A DNA stretch of 30,473 bases, taken from positions 1 to 30,473 of the forward strand of contig CAZDAM010000031.1 in NCBI GenBank assembly GCA_964503595.1, written 5' to 3'. The DNA comes from CAZDAM01 sp964503595. Lineage in GTDB: Bacteria > Muiribacteriota > UBA6191. Within the stretch, counting starts at the first letter, position 1. Every line of letters begins with the position of its first letter. The position numbers were made by a program, and so were the translations under genes. A model generated the notes under the pieces. That model had not been told where the DNA came from, made no database searches, and saw only the letters and a program-made list of their open reading frames with translations. This document shows, one piece after another, positions 16,234-23,021 of the stretch.

Positions 16234-16824
16234 ATGTTTGCCATTGGCCTGACCGGAGGGATTGGTACAGGGAAATCCCTGGCCGGGAGTTTGCTCGCAA
16301 AGTATTTTGAAACCGTAGATGCGGATGCTCTGGTGCATGAACTTTACCGCAGCCATGAGGGTCTGATTCGTGGAATCCAGGGGGAGTTCGGAGATAAGGC
16401 CGTTGTACGGGGAGAAGTGGATCGTACCTATCTGCGTGAAGTCGTCTTTCAGAATCCTCATCGGCTGAAGGCTCTATCGCGAATTGTGCATCCTGTTATC
16501 GCAGAAGCTTTGCGGGAAAGAATCAGCCTTTGCCGGGAGCTCAGGAAAGTCGTCATTTTCCAAATACCGCTTCTCTTTGAAAACCACTGGGAACAGGAGC
16601 TTGATCATGTCATTTTGCTGATCTGCTCAGAAGAAACCCAACTTCAGCGGATCCTGGTCCGGGATCAGAGCACGGAAGAAAGTGCCCGCAAAATCATGGC
16701 AACCCAGATGCCCCAGGCCCAGAAGATACTTCTGGCCGATACCGTGATTGAAAATACGGGAAGCCGTGAAGAACTGGAGTCCAGACTGGAAGCCTGGAGA
16801 CTCAAGGCGGGACCGGGGTTTTAA
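16234..16824 (+). CDS. coaE: Dephospho-CoA kinase
   Basis: Catalyses the last step of coenzyme A synthesis, phosphorylating the 3'-hydroxyl of the ribose of dephospho-CoA with ATP, in the cytoplasm. 196 residues, normal for the family. Shows the P-loop GLTGGIGTGKS (5-15), the DADALVHELY segment (29-38) with the substrate-binding Asp pair, the HPVI motif in IVHPVIAEAL, and a lid region with PLLFE. In many bacteria coaE sits beside the prepilin peptidase or pilBC genes, so its place in a pilus locus is familiar. No good ribosome binding site precedes the ATG; the gene lies 12 bases after the HAMP stop and is probably coupled. Its stop TAA abuts the ATG of the sensor kinase. Confidence 0.95.
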   Translation: MFAIGLTGGIGTGKSLAGSLLAKYFETVDADALVHELYRSHEGLIRGIQGEFGDKAVVRGEVDRTYLREVVFQNPHRLKALSRIVHPVIAEALRERISLCRELRKVVIFQIPLLFENHWEQELDHVILLICSEETQLQRILVRDQSTEESARKIMATQMPQAQKILLADTVIENTGSREELESRLEAWRLKAGPGF

Positions 16825-18831
16825 ATGGACATCCACCAGCGTTTTACTCTGTTTGTCCTGGTGGTTTCAATTTTTTTGAGCTTTGTTTTAAGGCAACTGA
16901 TTCGGTCTCTTCAGGATTTGCGTTCGGGAATGCAGAGGGAGCTGACCGGATTTGCCCGCGGAATTGTCGAGGAAAACCCTTCTTTGGAAAACTATCTGAA
17001 TATGGGGCTTTTGTGCTTTCGCTGTGAGCGCTTTGAGGAAGCCCTTGGGTGGTTTGAAAGATTATGGTCAGAAAGGGTTTTTCGCAAGGAGGCTGGCTTT
17101 TGGATTGTCATGTGCCTCAACCGTCTGGGAAAAGTCGATCAGGCCAGAAGGCGGCTTGCCGAACTTCCCCGGGAGTCTTACTCAAGAGAAGAATGGGCGA
17201 AGCTTGAGCATGCCCTGAATCGGGGTGTCCTGGGACGTATCCAGGATTTTCTGTTTCGTATTCTGACCACCCAGGTTTCTCTGGCAGGACCGTTTCTTGG
17301 ATACAATCAGGAAAGGGTGGAAGAATGGAAGAGGGTTCAGGTGGCTCTTCCGGCCCGCTATCAGAATCTGAAATTCCAGAATGAAGATGGATTTGGGTAT
17401 GCATTTCTGGCTGAGGACCGTCACCTGAACCGGGATGTTCTGCTCAAGGCGGCCCGTTCCAGTCTGGATGATCGTCAGTTGAACCGCTTTCTGGAGCACC
17501 CCCGGATTCTGGCCCGCTTGAGTTCCCGGGCTTTTCCCCAGGTTTATGATCTTCAGCGGGGGAATCTCTGTTTTTATTCTCTGGAGAGTTTTGAAGAAGG
17601 TTTACGTATGCCCCCACTCCTGGCGGAGCTGGGAAAAGCGGGCAGGCTTGAGGGGTTTCTGCGGCTGTTTTTGTCCATGCTGCATCATCTTGATGAACTG
17701 GAGGCTCTGGGCTTTTGTCTTGAGCGTTTTGAGCCGGCGGAGATTTTCTGGGGCGAGCGACGTCAAAGTCTGATTTTTTCGGGCTCTTTACGCCAGTTGA
17801 AACCGGCGGAGTTTTCTTCTCACGCCAAGGAAATCATGGACTTATTCCTTGCTGAGATGCAGTGTCACACCTTTTTGATGGAAAAGCTTCCGGAATCGGA
17901 ACAGATCGGGAAGATTGGTGTGGAAGAATTCCTGCCTTTTCTGAAATCAGCTCTGGAAGAGTTTCTGGCCTCCCAGTCTTCTTCACATCAGTCCATGGTG
18001 CGCCAGCTTTTATGGGTGGAAAAAGTCCATCGAACCTGTATTCATGCTTTGAAGGGAAAGTTTGCCGCAGCCAGGAGATACGAAGGAGAAGAGACCAAGC
18101 TGGTTCAGACGTTTTTTCGGGAAACCAATCTCGAAGATATGGTCCACAAATTCGGAGAACTGTCCCGATTTTTAGAGGAAACCGAACAGGAAGAGCCTTC
18201 TTCGCGGTTGCCCGTGGTGGATGAGCTGACAGATCTGAATGTTGAATTCCTGCATTTTCGGATTGCTGAGCTCAAAGAGGCCGTACAAAGCCCACATCTT
18301 CAGCCTGAGGCGGTTCAGTTCCTGAAGTTTCAGAACCTTTATTTTGATCGTCTCTCGGATCGTCTGGCTCAGTTTCTTCAGGAACATGGCCTGAGTCTGA
18401 TCGCAGTATTGGAGGAAGCCCGCGAAAACTTTGTGGATTCCTTTCGGGTGGAAATCCAGTATGCCCGGGATCTGAAATCAATCCGGCTGGCTGTGGCCCG
18501 TCCCCAGGAGGTTCATTCCCTTCTTTTACAGGCTCTGGAAAACCTGATGCATAATGCTTTGGATGCGGGAGCCTCACGGATTGTTCTGAAAGTTTCAGCC
18601 CCGAGTCCGGGACAGATGGAGATTCTGCTTGAGGATGATGGTTCCGGGATTCCTCCAGCTCTTTTGCAGGAATTCAGAGCATCATCGGAATATCGCATGG
18701 CAAATCAGGGGGGAACAGGTCTGATTGCCAGCCGTAACCAGATCGAAGCTGCTGGTGGAAGCTTTCGGATTGAGGCGCGTGAAGACGGGGGTACAAGGGT
18801 GGGAATTGGCTTTGCGTGCTATATTGCGTAA
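16825..18831 (+). CDS. Sensor histidine kinase with TPR-like and pseudokinase domains
   Basis: A 668-residue hybrid sensor. One N-terminal membrane segment (about 7-23), a TPR-like stretch (about 50-130), then a protein-kinase-like domain (about 178-325): NEDGFGYAFLAED resembles a Gly-rich loop, DVLLK keeps the ATP-site Lys (K208), RFLEHPRILARL resembles helix C, and a hinge YSLESFEEG follows. The HRDLKPxN loop is replaced by LERFEPAE (299-306) and DFG by FSG (318-320), so both catalytic Asp residues are lost and it is a pseudokinase. The C-terminus is a GHKL ATPase: N box LENLMHNALDA (N573, N577), G1 DDGSGIP (604-610), G2 GGTGL. No canonical H-box is visible; H477 in a helix before the ATPase is only a candidate. 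Its stop abuts the activator gene (TAAATG), which is its likely partner. Confidence 0.85.
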   Translation: MDIHQRFTLFVLVVSIFLSFVLRQLIRSLQDLRSGMQRELTGFARGIVEENPSLENYLNMGLLCFRCERFEEALGWFERLWSERVFRKEAGFWIVMCLNRLGKVDQARRRLAELPRESYSREEWAKLEHALNRGVLGRIQDFLFRILTTQVSLAGPFLGYNQERVEEWKRVQVALPARYQNLKFQNEDGFGYAFLAEDRHLNRDVLLKAARSSLDDRQLNRFLEHPRILARLSSRAFPQVYDLQRGNLCFYSLESFEEGLRMPPLLAELGKAGRLEGFLRLFLSMLHHLDELEALGFCLERFEPAEIFWGERRQSLIFSGSLRQLKPAEFSSHAKEIMDLFLAEMQCHTFLMEKLPESEQIGKIGVEEFLPFLKSALEEFLASQSSSHQSMVRQLLWVEKVHRTCIHALKGKFAAARRYEGEETKLVQTFFRETNLEDMVHKFGELSRFLEETEQEEPSSRLPVVDELTDLNVEFLHFRIAELKEAVQSPHLQPEAVQFLKFQNLYFDRLSDRLAQFLQEHGLSLIAVLEEARENFVDSFRVEIQYARDLKSIRLAVARPQEVHSLLLQALENLMHNALDAGASRIVLKVSAPSPGQMEILLEDDGSGIPPALLQEFRASSEYRMANQGGTGLIASRNQIEAAGGSFRIEAREDGGTRVGIGFACYIA

Positions 18832-20241
18832 ATGAAGAAACTGAAACTTCTGGTTGTGGAAGATGACCCCAATTACTGCATGGAAATTCAGGAAGAACTT
18901 GAAGCGGGCTTTCCTGAACTTGAGTTTTCCTATGCTGACAATCTGGCGGATGCCTGCCTGAGAGCCCGGAAAATCCAGCCGGATCTTGTTCTGATGGATA
19001 TCATTTTTCCAGCTTCTGCAGATGAGGAACTTGATTATCGGGCCGGGGTGAAGCTGGTCGAATATCTTCTGGAAAGTGGCTTTGACGGTTCTCTTCTGAT
19101 TTTAAGTTCTCAGGACAAGACCTTTGCCGTAGAGCTTCTGACCCGCTATCGGGCCGTGGCAGACTATTTTTTCAAGGATACTTCCTTTAAGGAAATCCGT
19201 TCCCGTCTCAAGCGACATATCCAGAATGAGCAGGATCGACAGGAACTTTTCAAACACCGTCTTAATGATGTGAATCTGATTGGGGAGAGTCCCAGCATTC
19301 AGAGAATCCGGGAGCTTGCCAGGAAACTGCGATCCAATGATTCAAGCGTCCTGATTACAGGAGAATCCGGAGTGGGCAAGGAAGTTGCCGCCCGCTACTT
19401 TCATGCGGTGAGCGATGCTTCTTCCAGACCTTTTGTCGCCATCAACTGTGCGGCGATTCCGGAAAATCTTTTTGAATCGCATTTTTTTGGTCATGTCAAA
19501 GGGGCTTTTACCGGCGCTCATGTCGATCAGGATGGCTATCTCAAGGCGCTGGATGGCGGGGTTCTGTTTCTGGATGAGGTGGGCGAGCTTCCCTTGTCCA
19601 TGCAGGCCAAGCTTTTACGGGTTTTGCAGGAAAAATGCTTTTCTCCAGTGGGCTCCAATGAAGTGATTCGGGTTCAGTTCCGGCTGATCTGTGCGACCAA
19701 CCGGGATCTTTCCGCCCAGGTCAGGGACAAAGGGTTTCGTGAGGATCTCTTTTACCGTATCCATGTGATTCCGGTTGTGATTCCACCTCTGAAGGAAAGG
19801 CTTGAGGACCTTGGTCTTCTGGTCCAGGATTTTCTGAAGAAATGGAAAGCCAGGCATGGAGTGGAAAGATGTTTTGATGGGGAAGCCTATCAGTTTCTGA
19901 AGCAGCATTCCTGGCCGGGCAATGTCAGGCAACTGAATAACTCATTGGAAAGAATTCTGGTTCTTTGTGATTCCACCCGAATTCTGAAGTCAGACGTGGA
20001 GCTGATTCTGTTTGGAGGGGGAGGAAGTGAAATCCAACTGGAGTTTCCGCTGGCAGGAACAGACTACAAGGAACTGAAGCAGAAGATTCTGGATGAGTTT
20101 CATCGTCGATATTTCCGCTTTCAGCTGGATTCTCATGGGGGATCCATTCGTCAGACGGCAGAGGCCGTGGGCTATAACCGCACCGATTTGGCTCAGCTGG
20201 TCAAGCGGTTACGCCTGAAGGAAGATGGCAGCAAAGACTGA
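18832..20241 (+). CDS. NtrC-family sigma-54 response regulator
   Basis: A three-domain enhancer-binding activator, 469 residues, usual length. Receiver domain (1-125) with acidic pocket E10-D11-D12, phospho-acceptor D56 in LVLMDIIFP, and K115 in YFFKD. AAA+ domain (about 148-385) with Walker A GESGVGKE (177-184), the sigma-54-contacting loop GAFTGA (224-229), Walker B VLFLDEV (244-250) and the WPGNVRQL segment (361-368). A Fis-type helix-turn-helix ends it (about 437-460, SIRQTAEAVGYNRTDLAQLV). A small insert near 62-70 (SADEELDYR) extends the loop after D56. It follows the sensor gene without a gap and precedes a -24/-12 promoter, so a PilS-PilR-like control of the pilin operon is the natural reading. 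Confidence 0.95.
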   Translation: MKKLKLLVVEDDPNYCMEIQEELEAGFPELEFSYADNLADACLRARKIQPDLVLMDIIFPASADEELDYRAGVKLVEYLLESGFDGSLLILSSQDKTFAVELLTRYRAVADYFFKDTSFKEIRSRLKRHIQNEQDRQELFKHRLNDVNLIGESPSIQRIRELARKLRSNDSSVLITGESGVGKEVAARYFHAVSDASSRPFVAINCAAIPENLFESHFFGHVKGAFTGAHVDQDGYLKALDGGVLFLDEVGELPLSMQAKLLRVLQEKCFSPVGSNEVIRVQFRLICATNRDLSAQVRDKGFREDLFYRIHVIPVVIPPLKERLEDLGLLVQDFLKKWKARHGVERCFDGEAYQFLKQHSWPGNVRQLNNSLERILVLCDSTRILKSDVELILFGGGGSEIQLEFPLAGTDYKELKQKILDEFHRRYFRFQLDSHGGSIRQTAEAVGYNRTDLAQLVKRLRLKEDGSKD

Positions 20242-20257
20242 CGGTTTTTTGCCGCAA

Positions 20258-20275
20258 TGTCAGGTTTTTCTGACA
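20258..20275 (+). promoter_or_regulatory. Dyad, candidate enhancer site for the sigma-54 activator
   Basis: TGTCAG (20258-20263) and CTGACA (20270-20275) form a perfect inverted repeat with a GTTTTT spacer, centred about 76 bases before the predicted start of the pilin transcript, near the usual range of sigma-54 enhancers. A related but degenerate copy, TGTCGGCTTTTTGAGGCT, lies at 20290-20307. The hairpin is not followed by a T run, so it is less likely to be the terminator of the activator gene. Confidence 0.45.
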
Positions 20276-20315
20276 CCTGTGGCTTTCGTGTCGGCTTTTT
20301 GAGGCTGTTTCTTCT

Positions 20316-20333
20316 TTGGCATGGTTTATGCAC
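20316..20333 (+). promoter_or_regulatory. Sigma-54 (-24/-12) promoter of the pilin operon
   Basis: TTGGCATGGTTTATGCAC contains the invariant GG (20318-20319) and GC (20330-20331) exactly ten bases apart, in TTGGCAtG and aTGCA contexts close to the consensus TTGGCACG-N4-TTGCA. Transcription would begin near 20343, about 54 bases before the pilin ATG. The activator gene carrying GAFTGA ends about 75 bases upstream. Confidence 0.75.
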
Positions 20334-20396
20334 TGGATCTTCATGCCCGAAAGATCGTAGGGTATTCAAGTATCTTCAATGAAGGAGGAAGATCAG

Positions 20397-21038
20397 ATGC
20401 GTACACTGAAAATGAGGCGTCAGGGCTTTACCCTGATCGAGATTCTCGTGGTGATTGTAATCATCGGTATTCTGGCGACCATGGGGATTGGCAAGTATGC
20501 CCAGTTCTCCCGCGATGCCCGTAAATCGGGCTGCCAGAGCAATCAGAATTCCATTGATAAGGGTGTTGGCATGTGGGAAACCAAATACACTCCCATCAAC
20601 ACTCGCGATGCTGCCGAAATGTCCATGGAGTTCAATCTTCTGGGAATAAAGTCCAATTTTGTTGGAAACCTCCCAGGCCGTATGAAAGCTACTGGAACCC
20701 GCTTTGAATCTGAAGTTTTTGATCAGATTCAGGATGAAGTCGTCTTTGTCTGCCCGGAAACCGTGACTGCTTACGGTGGAATGGATGAAATTACCCAGAC
20801 GGATAAGGGTAACCTTCGTGATTACCGCTGGATCATACAGCCAGACGGCTATGATGATACCGCCGGTCGTTCCACTGGTGGCAAGAAACGTGGTACCGGA
20901 TGTCTGGTCTGGGGTTCCATTGCTTCCGCTGGTTCCAGCTCCCGTGGTAAATCCGGGGAAACTGTTCCTGGCGGTGACGGTACTGCCGGTCCTTCCGGGA
21001 CTCCGGATGACTTGCACTCTGGCAGTGTAGGAAGCTAA
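20397..21038 (+). CDS. Type IV pilin / GspG-like major pilin
   Basis: Probable major subunit of the fibre. The prepilin leader MRTLKMRRQG is short and basic, with cleavage expected before Phe11; the mature start FTLIEILVVIVIIGILATMG holds Glu at position +5 and the hydrophobic helix. A globular domain follows with Cys46, Cys119 and Cys169, and a Gly/Ser/Thr-rich tail (about 156-213) unlike ordinary GspG. At 213 residues it is longer than typical GspG (about 140). The ATG at 20397 is chosen because AAGGAGG sits at 20383-20389, seven bases upstream; an in-frame ATG at 20379 precedes that site. It is the first gene behind the sigma-54 promoter and is followed by two hairpins, consistent with high expression compared with the minor pilins. 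Confidence 0.93.
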   Translation: MRTLKMRRQGFTLIEILVVIVIIGILATMGIGKYAQFSRDARKSGCQSNQNSIDKGVGMWETKYTPINTRDAAEMSMEFNLLGIKSNFVGNLPGRMKATGTRFESEVFDQIQDEVVFVCPETVTAYGGMDEITQTDKGNLRDYRWIIQPDGYDDTAGRSTGGKKRGTGCLVWGSIASAGSSSRGKSGETVPGGDGTAGPSGTPDDLHSGSVGS

Positions 21039-21045
21039 TCCTTTT

Positions 21046-21075
21046 GATCCAGACGGGCTTGTGCCCGTCTGGATC
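21046..21075 (+). other. Strong hairpin after the major pilin gene
   Basis: GATCCAGACGGGC (21046-21058) pairs perfectly with GCCCGTCTGGATC (21063-21075) around a TTGT loop, a 13-bp stem eight bases after the pilin stop. No proper T run follows, so it probably stabilises the 3' end of the pilin transcript, working with the terminator just downstream. Confidence 0.7.
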
Positions 21076-21095
21076 CTTTGCGATAATTTCAGATA

Positions 21096-21117
21096 GGAGG
21101 CAAAACGCCTCCTTTTT
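21096..21117 (+). terminator. Intrinsic (partial) terminator between pilin and minor pilins
   Basis: GGAGGC (21096-21101), loop AAAAC, GCCTCC (21107-21112), then five T (21113-21117): a compact intrinsic terminator. Since the minor pilin genes follow in the same direction without an obvious promoter, it is probably leaky or controlled. CCTCC in its right arm is also complementary to the GGAGG ribosome binding site of the next gene (21121-21125), so an alternative hairpin could hide that site. Confidence 0.65.
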
Positions 21118-21130
21118 CCGGGAGGTCAAG

Positions 21131-21862
21131 ATGAAAGCACCTGCAAACAAGGGCTTTACACTGTTGGAAGTCCTGGTATCCATTGCCACCAGTACAGTCA
21201 TCATCGGTGGATTTTTCATTGCCTTTTCCAGTCTGGATCAGGTGAGTAAACTCACGGATCTGGAGACCAAAGCCATCTCCCGAAGCAACAACGTCCGAAT
21301 TCTGATCCATAAGATCCTCGCCGGTGCATCCAATATCAGCTTTGAGAATGTGAATGCTACCGACGGCAAAAGCTATGACGTCCTGTATTATTACAAATGG
21401 GAAAAGGATGCAGCTGGGCTTGAGCAGCCAGTTGAATATGGTTATTTCTTCACAGATTCTGCTTTGGAAACAGAGCCTAACTATCGAGTAGTACAGAATC
21501 CGGACGGCTCGGAAGCCCTTAAGGATCATCTTTATTTCCGCCGCTTAGTCGGGGATACGGCAAATCCTGTCGACATATTGGAGGCGAAAGATTTTGACTA
21601 TGATAACCCGTCCCGTTTTGTCGTAATGGAAGATGTTGAAAACTTCTATGCCTCGATTTCCCATGTGGATACTTCCGTAGGGCTGCCAACGGGAGAGACT
21701 GCCGCCGAGAACGTGAAGCGTTACAATATTGATTATCAGATCACGGCTTCCTATGATACCGGTGCCTATTCTGTCGGGGACTCTGGCGTAGCTGAAAGAG
21801 AGCAGAAGAAAACGATTTTCAAGGGCTCGACCTATTCGGTGGGCCGTGTAACGGAAGGGTAG
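21131..21862 (+). CDS. Minor pseudopilin (GspJ/PilW-like)
   Basis: A 243-residue prepilin-like protein. Leader MKAPANKG with cleavage before Phe9, mature start FTLLEVLVSIATSTVIIGGF with Glu at +5. The length and the FTLLEVLVS start resemble GspJ or PilW minor subunits, but the globular part (about 40-243), which includes many Tyr, Asp and Asn residues, is not one I recognise beyond that. The ATG at 21131 is fixed by GGAGG at 21121-21125. It starts the minor-pilin cluster, 93 bases after the major pilin and behind a terminator-like hairpin, and lies four bases before the next gene. Confidence 0.88.
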   Translation: MKAPANKGFTLLEVLVSIATSTVIIGGFFIAFSSLDQVSKLTDLETKAISRSNNVRILIHKILAGASNISFENVNATDGKSYDVLYYYKWEKDAAGLEQPVEYGYFFTDSALETEPNYRVVQNPDGSEALKDHLYFRRLVGDTANPVDILEAKDFDYDNPSRFVVMEDVENFYASISHVDTSVGLPTGETAAENVKRYNIDYQITASYDTGAYSVGDSGVAEREQKKTIFKGSTYSVGRVTEG

Positions 21863-21866
21863 TCGT

Positions 21867-23021
21867 ATGTCAAAGCGTCGTGCCCTGACTCTGATCGAAG
21901 TTCTGACATCTCTGACCGTTCTTGTCGTTGTTCTGGGAACCTATGGGTCGACAGCCAGAGCCAAGCAGGAGATCCTTCGAAACTTCAAGCAGAGCTCGGT
22001 GTACCAGAAGCTTGCCGATGTTCAGCTTGAGAGAATGCTGAATGCCATTCACCGCCGTCGCACCATCAAGCGGGAATTTGCCAGCACGAGTCTGGCTTCC
22101 CAGCGGGGGGCGGCAGCCACAACGGATACTTCAGCTTCCAGGATTTTCTCATTTGAAGGACGAGCGGGAATGCTGGATGCTCCTGTAGCAGGCTCTTTTC
22201 CAAAAATTCCGCTTTTACAGCTTGAGGTGCACGGAAATTCCGGGGAGGCCAAGCAGCGCTTTCTCTCTTTTCCCTACCCCAATGAGTTGAAATACAATTA
22301 CACTCCTGCCGGTGGGGATGCCACCAGCCCGGCGAATGCGACGTTTCACAATATCACCGATTTTCTAAGGGCAAATTATCCTGCCCAGCTGCCTCTGGTA
22401 TCAGAAGAATATCTGATTTTTCAGGGAAGTGGATCAGATTTCGTTACCCGGTTCAATGAGGCGGGCTGGATGGATAGTGGTCTCATGGCGGCAGAAGACA
22501 ATTCTCTGGCTCCACCTGCCCCACTTTTCTTCAGTGATACAGCTACCGGAAATATCGACTCGGAAAAGATCCGCCGCTATGTCTACTACCGTAAAATCCG
22601 GGAGGGGAACCTGGTTTATGATTCTGCGCGTGGTTCGGTTGAGTATCCGGGGTCGGACGGGGTTTATTTCGTTGAGACGGATCTTGACATGCTCTTTATC
22701 CAGCACCTGACTGACTGGACGAATGCAAACGAATCCAGCAACGGTGGCGAAATCACCGGAGTTTTGGGGACACCAATGACTCCTATTGGTGCAATGGGGG
22801 CTCACAGCATTTATGTCATGGTTGTGGTGAGAGCCTGGCTTGAGAATGGCACTCCAATCCCTTCAACAGAAGCTGAATTTCAGGCAAACTCCACGATCAA
22901 GGCAGTGTCCACAGGGATTGCCGTACCGACTTATAATATGAATGTGGTGCAGACCAAGGATATCAGCCTGCATCGCTATGACAATACCAGAATCCCCGGG
23001 ATTCGTATGAGAGGCATCTGA
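21867..23021 (+). CDS. Minor pseudopilin with Ala at the cleavage site
   Basis: A 384-residue prepilin-like protein. N-terminus MSKRRA then LTLIEVLTSLTVLVVVLGTY: basic leader, hydrophobic helix and Glu at +5. The residue before the expected cut is Ala, not the usual Gly, and the first mature residue is Leu, not Phe; prepilin peptidases tolerate Ala in some cases. The globular region is large (about 350 residues) with no domain that I recognise; the pattern of short leader and long C-terminal part suits a GspI/J- or PilV/W-like minor subunit. GGAAGGG about seven bases upstream supports the ATG. Its TGA overlaps the next ATG (TGATG). Confidence 0.85.
   Translation: MSKRRALTLIEVLTSLTVLVVVLGTYGSTARAKQEILRNFKQSSVYQKLADVQLERMLNAIHRRRTIKREFASTSLASQRGAAATTDTSASRIFSFEGRAGMLDAPVAGSFPKIPLLQLEVHGNSGEAKQRFLSFPYPNELKYNYTPAGGDATSPANATFHNITDFLRANYPAQLPLVSEEYLIFQGSGSDFVTRFNEAGWMDSGLMAAEDNSLAPPAPLFFSDTATGNIDSEKIRRYVYYRKIREGNLVYDSARGSVEYPGSDGVYFVETDLDMLFIQHLTDWTNANESSNGGEITGVLGTPMTPIGAMGAHSIYVMVVVRAWLENGTPIPSTEAEFQANSTIKAVSTGIAVPTYNMNVVQTKDISLHRYDNTRIPGIRMRGI

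Noticed and set aside
20237..20275. Terminator for the response regulator gene
   Set aside because: The T runs lie inside the hairpin loops, not after the stems, so the structure fits a protein-binding dyad better than an intrinsic terminator.
20321..20524. 67-codon frame across the pilin promoter
   Set aside because: Overlaps the sigma-54 promoter and the pilin start in another frame; no ribosome binding site.
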